DNA of 64,000 nt. Source: Neoceratodus forsteri. Its lineage: Eukaryota; Chordata; Ceratodontiformes; Ceratodontidae. This document shows positions 57,104-64,000 of this stretch, piece by piece. Below the pieces are notes generated by a model that did not search any database, was not told the DNA's origin, and saw only the letters and a list, made by a program, of their open reading frames with translations. How positions within the stretch are numbered: the stretch's first letter is position 1; every line of letters starts with the position of its first letter. The stretch spans positions 1,165,500,055 through 1,165,564,054 of the forward strand of contig CM057454.1 in the NCBI GenBank assembly GCA_016271365.2. The letters are read 5' to 3'. A program made the translations under genes and the position numbers.

Positions 57104-57580
57104 CCCCTTGGGTATCTCCCCTCCTTTCTTCTTATTAAATGCTGAGTAGAAGTATTCATTAAGAGATCATGCCTGCTCTGCCCCTGTTTCCACCCCTCCA
57201 TCCCTCTCAATCTTCATGATTTGGTCCTTACAATTCCTTTTCTACTTAATGTACCGGAAGAATTCCTACTCCCCCTCCTTAATGTCCTGCACCCATCTGA
57301 GCTCCTTAGATGCCTTGGGCTGCCCTCACTGCCTTTGACACCTCCTTAGATTTCTTCAGGTAATCCTCTCTGTCCTCCCCCTCCATGTTTTCTTGAACTT
57401 CCTAAAGTTGGCTCTTTTTAGCCTTTCTTTTCCATGATCCCTTTGCTCACCCAGCTAAATTTCTTGGCTCTAGCCCACTTACTCCGGACTCTAACACAGA
57501 TTTTGGTTGCCTCCTCCATTCCCAGTTTGATGACCTCCCACCTCTAGTTAAGTGTCCATATTAGGAAGGATTCTGGCCAT

Positions 57581-58290
57581 TTACCCCTTTACTACTTCTC
57601 CCATCCTCCTGAAGTTGGCCCTCCTGAAGTCTAACACCCTTGTATCTGTTTCTACTCCCTCCTTGCCCATATTTAATGTGAACCACACTGAGTAGTGATC
57701 ACTCCCAGCCAGCAGTTCATCCACCCCAAGCTCCCTCACAAACTCACCATTAGCCAGCATGAGTTCCAGGGTGTTCCCTAATCTGGTTGGCTCACTGACC
57801 ATTTTCACCAGGATGCTATCCTGGATGGTGTCCAGAAAAATCTGTCCCTTCTATCTGTGGTGGCTGAGGTACTCCAATCCACTCCCAGCAGGTTGAAGTC
57901 CCCTAGAATCACTGTGCTACCCTTCCTGCAGTTCCTTCTGATCTGTTTCACTAGTTCCCTGTTTAATTCCTCTGTCTGAGAGGGTGGCCTATACACACTC
58001 CCATCCCGAGAGTCTTATTTTTCGAATCTTGGAGCTGCATTCATAATGACTCTATAGTGCCCTCCTCCCCCTCCTCCCTAACACACTTCAGTCCTTCTCT
58101 CACATACAGCACCATCCACCCCTTTCCCTTATATCCTATCCCTGTGAAATATCCCATACCCTGGTATAGCCAGATCCCGGTCACAGTAAAGGGTGGCCCA
58201 TGTTTCAGTGATGACTGCCATGTCCACCTTCCTTCCTGCCATGAGGGACTGTAACTCTGCTCTTTTGTTCCCCAGGTTCCTAGCATTCAA
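57581..58290 (-). pseudogene. CR1-D endonuclease (decayed)
   Basis: Minus-strand frames: 58,286-58,041 (WQSSLKHGPPFTVTGIWLYQ and GKGWMVLYVREGL), 57,996-57,805 (MYRPPSQTEELNRELVKQIR, STVILGDFNLLGVDW, GDFN kept) and 57,808-57,581 (SDHYSVWFTLNMG, the terminal S-D-H motif kept). Frame changes at about 58,020 and 57,806. The nuclease would nick target DNA. Confidence 0.85.
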
Positions 58291-58574
58291 GGTGACCATT
58301 TTCCACCCCTTTTTCTTCCTCCCTCTCCCTTCCTGCTCTCCCTTTTTAGCATCCCTCTAGTGCTCTCCCCTAGTGTCTTGATTCTAGTATGGAGGTAAGC
58401 TCATTTGGGGTCCCTTCCTGTAGATTTAGCATCCCTCCTGCCAACTTGCCACCCCTGCTCCTAGTTTAAAATCCCTTCCTTTGCTATGTTTTCTCCAAAT
58501 CTCTTTCAATAAATTCTTGTCCTCCTCACTTAAGTGAAGCCTTTCCATAGCATAGACAGCACTGTCCTTCCAGG

Positions 58575-58850
58575 TCATTCCCTACTTTCCACCAGCCCAT
58601 ACCCATTGGACTGACACCAGGTTCCTACCAATTTGTTAAAAATGTCTATCCTCAGTTTCCTTGCAGTGCTCACCTTGGGCTCTGAAAACACTTCTGCTAA
58701 AGCTACTGATCTTCCTACCTCCTCACATATCAGCCCCAGCTCCTCAAAGCTCTTCTGAACTACTTCTACCATTTTTCCCACCAGGTCATTTATTCTTAAA
58801 TGCAGAACAATATGAGGTTTCACCCTACCCCTACCAGCATACTTCAAAAC
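58575..58850 (-). pseudogene. CR1-D ORF1 C-terminus, esterase-like
   Basis: The minus-strand frame reads KPHIVLHLRINDLVGKMVEV, ELGLICEEVGRSVALAEVFS and NKLVGTWCQSNGYGLVE. The 'V.H.G.NDL' and 'SE..P' positions match the SGNH-esterase domain of CR1 ORF1 proteins. The Gly of GTND is changed (LRIND) and the upstream part is missing. ORF1 normally binds the LINE RNA. Confidence 0.65.
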
Positions 58851-58854
58851 AGAC

Positions 58855-60740
58855 TGACAACAACATACAGCATACAAGAAATATGCATACAGTAATATAC
58901 ACATAGCAGTATACATAAAGCATGGTGCAACTAAGCAAAATTGCAGTACAAGCGGTATAATCAAAAGTGAAAAACAAGCAACAACAAATGAGCAATGGTT
59001 TAGGGAGTAGTATTGCACAAATACTGTAGGTACAGGGGAGACAGTGCATGCTGTACAAGTGGCAACAGAGAAACAATGATGTGGTGGAAGAGGCATACAG
59101 GGGACAGCAATGGGATGTAGGAGAGACCACAGAGGAAAAACAGTGGAGAAAGAGATGGGTGAGAGGAGAATATCTTTTTGGGGGGGAGGTAAGAGAAATC
59201 CAAGATAGAGTCTAGAAGTTATGAGATGTTATGTGGGCAGATAGTAAGAGGCAAGTGGTGCAGTTGAGATTTGATGTTGGAGTGTGAGGGTGCGTTTCAC
59301 AGAAGTGAAGACTGAGAGCTCCAAAGTGAGGGGAGCCTATAGGAGTATACAGATTTACCTGCATTTGAGAAGGCAGTAACAGTGGGAGTCCCTGGAATGT
59401 ACGGAGTAGGGTGAGGGAAGAACAGGGCAGAGGTTGGTAGAGAGGTAGGAGGGGAGGAGGTCAAACCATTACTTGGAGATCAAGGAGATAGAGTGGATGA
59501 GCCTCTAATGCACAAGGGGCAAGAGATCCAATGATGAGAGGAGACACCAGTGGTGGGTTCTAAGGGGGGGGATTAGTGGCAAAGCAGCAGAAGGCATAGA
59601 AAAGGGAGTCAAGTCAAGCAAGTACTTTGGCAGGAGCAGTGCAGTATACTAGGTCAGCATAATCAAAAATGGGCATTATCATTATTGACAGTAGGGTGCA
59701 TTGTATAGGGAGGAGTAGATAATCCTGATTACAGTAGAATGCTGAGCTTAGGCTGCAGATTGGAGGATATGGTTTCAAGGTGTTTGGAGAAGTTTGGTTG
59801 AGGGTCCAGTCAGTCGCCTAAATATTTATAAGAGAAGTCATTTCTAAGGGGAGTGCCAAAGAGAGGTGATGGGGGTAGTAGACATAGAGAGTCTTTGGGG
59901 GTACTGAAGGTCATAGACACAATTTTGTCGTATTGATTTTTAGACCGTTTGCCTGAAATCAAGTTTGTACAGCATGGAAGTCTTGTTGTAGGATGGATTT
60001 AATTCTGGGAAGGTCCAGGTCAGAGGTGAACAGGATGATATCATCTGCATACATGTGGATGAGGGAGTTGGAGCAGGCAGAGGGAAGGTTGCTTATGAAT
60101 AGTGCAAAGAGGATAGTGCTGAGAATAGAGCCTTGGGGAACACCCACAAGAATGGTGAGGGAGGGGGATGAGAAATTTGCATTTCTAACTGATTGACACT
60201 AGTTTACTAGGTATGATTGAAACCACTGCACAGTTGTGGGGGGGGGGGAGCCCTATACTCCTGAATGTATCCAGTAGCAGTGGGTGTGATATAGAGTCAA
60301 AGGCTTTGGCCAAGTCTAGAAAATTGCAGTGGTGAGGTGGTCCAGATCAGGAGCAGACTGGATGTGCCCCACAACACAAAGAAGGGAGGATATGGTGGAG
60401 TGCTGTTTTCTGAATACAGATTGGTAAGGGGAGAGTAGATGAGTGAGGAATTCTGTCAGCCTGGAGAGCACTAACCATTCCTGTAACTTGGACAGAGCAG
60501 AAAGGAAGAAGACTGGATGGTAGTTGCCGAGTGTGGAGGTGTCACCTCCCTTGTGAAGAGGGATGACACAGGTAGATTTCCAGGCACTAGGACAGTGCCT
60601 GAGGAGAAATATAGCTTTAGCAGGAAGGTGAGAGGGAGTGTGATAGCTGGAGCAGAGAAGCACAACAGACATGGATGGAGAGCATCTGGGCTGGATTTTG
60701 ATGGGTTGAGGGATCGTAGTGCATCAAGAACTAGAGAAGG
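58855..60740 (-). pseudogene. Second LINE family, copy 2 (RT remnants)
   Basis: Minus-strand frames: 60,672-60,316 with PLHKGGDTSTLGNYHPVFFL and YQSVFRKQHSTISSLLC; 60,147-59,959 with GVPQGSILSTILFALFISNL (motif B) and IHMYADDIILFTS (motif C, YADD kept). Motif A should lie near 60,300 but is frameshifted ('LAKAFDS'-like in the complement of 'gagtcaaaggctttggccaa'). The C-terminal part (59,820-59,300) has many stops. It is the same family as, or close to, the LINE at 32.2-35.05 kb. Confidence 0.75.
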
Positions 60741-61564
60741 TGGGATTTTTTTATTGCTTGTTTAGGGCAACCAGGTCTGCAATACAGTTTCCACTGCACT
60801 ATGGAGAGGCAACTCAGTACTACATAAGAAAACAGCAAGTTACCGCACTCCTCAGCTGGGTAGACAAGGCTTTTATTAGCAAAGATTACATTTAAAACAT
60901 ACCTGGGCCTCGGAGAGGGGAGCAATATTGATGACAAGTTAACAGAAAGAGAAACATACTAGATTTTCATGTTGGAAGCTTTGACACCCCCTGGTTTAAA
61001 TAATAAAATAGGTTTGCTTCCATATATTAAGAATTAAAAAAGCAACCTGATGTAAATATTCTGCCACTGTGTGTTATGACAAATTAAGATAGTGTTGGGG
61101 CCCCTCATAGTTCTGCCTTGCTGACTTTCAGATTGGCCTTTTATTAATTTAATTGATTACCAGACAAAAAGTGCCCTTACCCTCTTTTCCAGGACTGCAA
61201 GGAATTGCCTTGTCTGCCTCCAATATGGGACTATTCATAAGCCTTTGAGACAAGTCGGTATATTTAAAATATTTAAAATGATCACAAAAGTTACTGACAA
61301 ACTAACTGCTGCTGTTTTCAACTGTATTTGTACTGTTTTAGGTTAGGTCGCGAAATGTATATGGGCACTTGTTGCATATTTATATTAAGTGTTGGTGTAT
61401 GTATAACACATAACACTGAGCACTTTGAAACTTATTGCACAAAATATGTATGATCACGTTAAATTTGTTCCTATTTAAAACCTGACACTAGTACCTGGGA
61501 ACCACAATTTTTTTTTTTTATGGGCATGGCTGCCTGCTTCCATCTCTTTTTCTTATGTTCTTAT
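60741..61564. other. Gap, no gene recognised
   Basis: AT-rich. A possible LINE/SINE end ('cttatgttcttatg') lies near 61,550. Confidence 0.45.
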
Positions 61565-62455
61565 GTAATAATTGGATTAAATTGTCCTTTCTCTGGAACA
61601 CCTCAATTTCTTTTTTAATGGAGTTATTGTAATAATACACTCTGTGATACTTGGCCAGCTGGTTATGATTGTTCTATGATTTTTGTAATATAGAATGTGG
61701 TATGTGAGGGCCCACATGACACATCTTGTTGTGCCATGGATGCCCCCCCCCACCAGGTTTCACTAAACCTACAGGATGTATAATTAAACAGCAGATCTCT
61801 GTAATGTGATTAACTTCCAACTTGCATTTTATGGCAATGTTTATGATCTGTGTTGCTTTGAAGCTGGAAAACTAAAATATCCATTTTATGACATCTTCAG
61901 AGGAAGGACAGTTAATATCCACTGGTGTTAAAGCTACATTGCACCTAAGTGAGATATGGCAGAGTTGTAAAAGGTCTTTTAATATGGGCTGGGAATATGA
62001 ACTGCTCAAAGATCAAAAAGAAGGCACTGAGAAATCACAGACTTATGATTTGGGAAATTAGTTTTTGCTGATGTCACCTTATTTAATATACCTCCTGATA
62101 AGACATCCTGGTTGTATAATTTTTAATATTCTGAAAGGAGGAGCTAAGTGACAACATGGAAGAGGTGGGCACAGAGGCAGTTTAAACTATTCTTGTCTGA
62201 TCTTTAGACACATTTTCTTTGTGGACTCTTAGAAACAACATCTACTTTAAGCACTCTTTTAGAAGGTAATACATTAGATAGAAAAGTCTAATTGTATTGT
62301 GGTAGGAGTTTATGTTTGTACTTTAATCTTGTTCTTTTAAGTGATTGTATGCGTTGTGATATATGGTTCTATGTTTACATTTCATATATTTTTATCCATT
62401 TTTAAGTAAATTTATATTTAAAGAGACTGCCTGGTTTGCCTTCCAATTTATAATA
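61565..62455 (+). repeat. Gypsy-type LTR, copy 2 (partial, solo)
   Basis: Aligns by eye with the reverse complement of 13,570-12,650, sharing blocks such as 'taaacagcagatctctgtaa', 'gataagacatcctggttgta' and 'ttcttttaagtgattgtatg'. The 3' ~350 bp of the LTR and any internal region are absent. The next LINE begins at about 62,456. Confidence 0.75.
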
Positions 62456-63840
62456 GTTAGGATATCATAGGGAGTACAATGATAGTGGTGGTGGTGGTGG
62501 GGGAGTAAGTAAGGTAAGAGGGAAAGGAGGCCAGACAGAATTTTTGAGACAAAGGAGGCACAATAAGCTAAGAGCCTAGTCTCAAGGGAGTTTAGGGAGT
62601 GGGAAAAGTACAAGGAGCAGTGGTGAGTGGGGGGGGCAACAGTCTAAGGCAAAGTGACAGACAGAGTAAAAGAGGGGGATCCAATTAGGCTAGGGTGGTC
62701 TTTGGCACAGCCCTGCAGACAGTGTTGCCATAGTTGAAAGTAGAGAAAATAATTTGGGATAACAACTCGGTGAACAGTGAGGAGGATTCAGCCTTTGTTC
62801 CTTTATAAGGGGTCAAGCTTAGGGTGGCTTTTTTTTTGGATGGTATCCACAAGCACTGAAAGGTCAAAGTGCAGATCTAGCCAGACTCCACAGCACTTAA
62901 ATGAGGGAACATCATCAACTGAGACTCAACCTAATGTGTGGAAGGAAGGAAGGAAAGGGAAGAGAGCCCAGAAAGCTTCTGCTTAGCGCCAAAGACCATA
63001 TAATGCATTTTCTTGGCATTTAAGGATAGCTGATTTGACCAGAATCAGACGTGAACATTGTTGAAGTCCAGTTGAAGAATGGCTGTCAGCTCCATGGGGG
63101 AGGAATCAGAGGCAAATAGGACTGAACTGTCTACATACATACATACAGTATGGATGGACACAGAAGAGCAAACACTGGGAGGGTCATTTAGGAAGACTGA
63201 GAAAAGTAAAGGGCTAAGGACAAAACCTTGGGTTAACACCACTGCTAATAGGAATTGAGGGGGGTAGGGAGTCACCAGTTCTAACAGATTGGGATCTCCC
63301 CTCAAGGTAGGAGAGAAACCAATTAGATGCAGATTCAGACAGCCCCACAGCCTTAAGTTTTCAAAGGAGGAGGAGGGGGTGGGCAACAGTGTCAAAGGCT
63401 TTGGTGAAGTCAACAAAGATGGCAGAAGTGATGAGGACCTGACCCATGCCAGAGAGAATGGAGTCAGTAAGCTGGGGGAGGGAGGATGAGATAGAGTGGT
63501 GTTTACAGAAATCAGAGTGGAAGCAGGTGAAAAAAAGAGAAAGAATCAAGGAAGGGAGATACATGAGATAGCATGGTACGTTTCTGAAGTTTTGCTAAGT
63601 TGGGGAGCAGGGAGATAGAGCAATTGTCATAGCTGGAGGATGCACCCCTTCAGTAAGAGGTACAACAGTGGCACACTTTCAGAAGTCAGGGACAGAATCA
63701 ACGGAGAAGGTAAGGCTGAGAAGGGAGGTGATAGAGCAATGGCAAGGGCAGAAAGGTATAGGAGTTTGAGGTCAAGCAGATCAGGGCTCCTGCCTTTGAG
63801 AGGGTTGAGAGCCAAGAGAGAGAATGAGGCAAAATAAAAC
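62456..63840 (-). pseudogene. Second LINE family, copy 3 (RT remnants)
   Basis: Minus-strand frames: 63,564-63,361 with SAIFVDFTKAFDTVAHPLLL (motif A kept), and 63,416-63,045 with FVLSPLLFSVFLNDPPSVCS (motif B, decayed) and MYVDSSVLFASDS (motif C, YADD changed to YVDS). Frames further left (62,867-62,392) hold C-terminal remnants. The second catalytic Asp is lost, so it is inactive. The 5' end lies near 63,840. Confidence 0.75.
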
Positions 63841-64000
63841 ATGCACAACAGTTACAGTATTTCAGTTCAGTATTTACAGTGGAAAGTGACAGGTCCATTA
63901 CCCAAGGGCAAATATTGGTACCAAGGAATGAACTGGTGGTGTTTGGGAGAGTTTGACTACTAAAAACATTACTGTGGGTACAGTCATGTTAGCACCTCAT
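63841..64000. other. Right edge, nothing recognised
   Basis: Short unassigned sequence at the window end. Confidence 0.4.

Larger units (their letters stand above)
55520..58850 (-). mobile_element. CR1-clade LINE on the minus strand (CR1-D)
   Basis: Ordered remains of ORF1 end (58,850-58,575), endonuclease (58,290-57,581), RT (57,103-56,278), C-terminal part (56,132-55,815) and 3' region. It shares its subfamily with the fragment at 1-955. It is flanked upstream by the LINE at 58.85-60.74 kb. Confidence 0.85.

Overview
The window is vertebrate nuclear DNA made almost entirely of old, nested transposable elements. I see no intact single-copy host gene. Several things point to a non-avian, non-mammalian vertebrate with a repeat-rich genome (tuatara-like reptile, or amphibian; the sequence cannot settle which): CR1-clade LINEs ending in TTCTATG-type octamers, a DIRS tyrosine-recombinase retrotransposon, a BED-finger hAT transposon, a MIR-type CORE-SINE, a LINE with an R4/Dong-like restriction-type endonuclease, a Gypsy-type LTR element and a KRAB-less C2H2 zinc-finger array.

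Layout. 0-7.8 kb: a CR1 fragment (minus), half of a foldback element, a 139-bp near-identical inverted repeat around a minisatellite, then a CR1 copy with a duplicated 5' leader. 7.8-15.6 kb: a ~235-bp satellite, an unassigned stretch, and disordered pieces of a Gypsy-type LTR element (gag start, LTR, protease). 15.65-37.09 kb: one DIRS element on the minus strand, recognised by inverted terminal repeats, an internal complementary region, gag, RT/RNase H and tyrosine recombinase. It is split by a 12.36-kb hAT element (18,988-31,345, 8-bp target duplication) and by a 2.8-kb LINE (32,243-35,053). Removing these leaves about 6 kb, a normal DIRS length.

37.26-45.73 kb: a large palindromic foldback element invaded by CR1-A, which was invaded by CR1-B, which was invaded by a 389-bp tRNA-derived SINE. 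45.7-50.7 kb: a MIR, a 600-bp palindromic MITE with TTAA ends, and a second foldback element carrying a CR1 3' fragment. 50.7-55.2 kb: decayed C2H2 zinc-finger arrays (minus) interleaved with R4/Dong-like LINE fragments. 55.5-64 kb: a CR1 with a recognisable ORF1 esterase piece, two copies of a second LINE family and a second copy of the Gypsy LTR.

Every coding region examined is broken by stops, frameshifts, truncation or loss of key residues, so the genes do not work together now. Within each element they are the remains of a replication set (gag/protease; EN/RT; RT/RNase H/recombinase; transposase). The most novel signal is the foldback family. Three members share palindromic symmetry, arms built of ~62-bp minisatellite units and homologous subterminal sequence rich in GATATTCA-like motifs, with no recognisable coding capacity.
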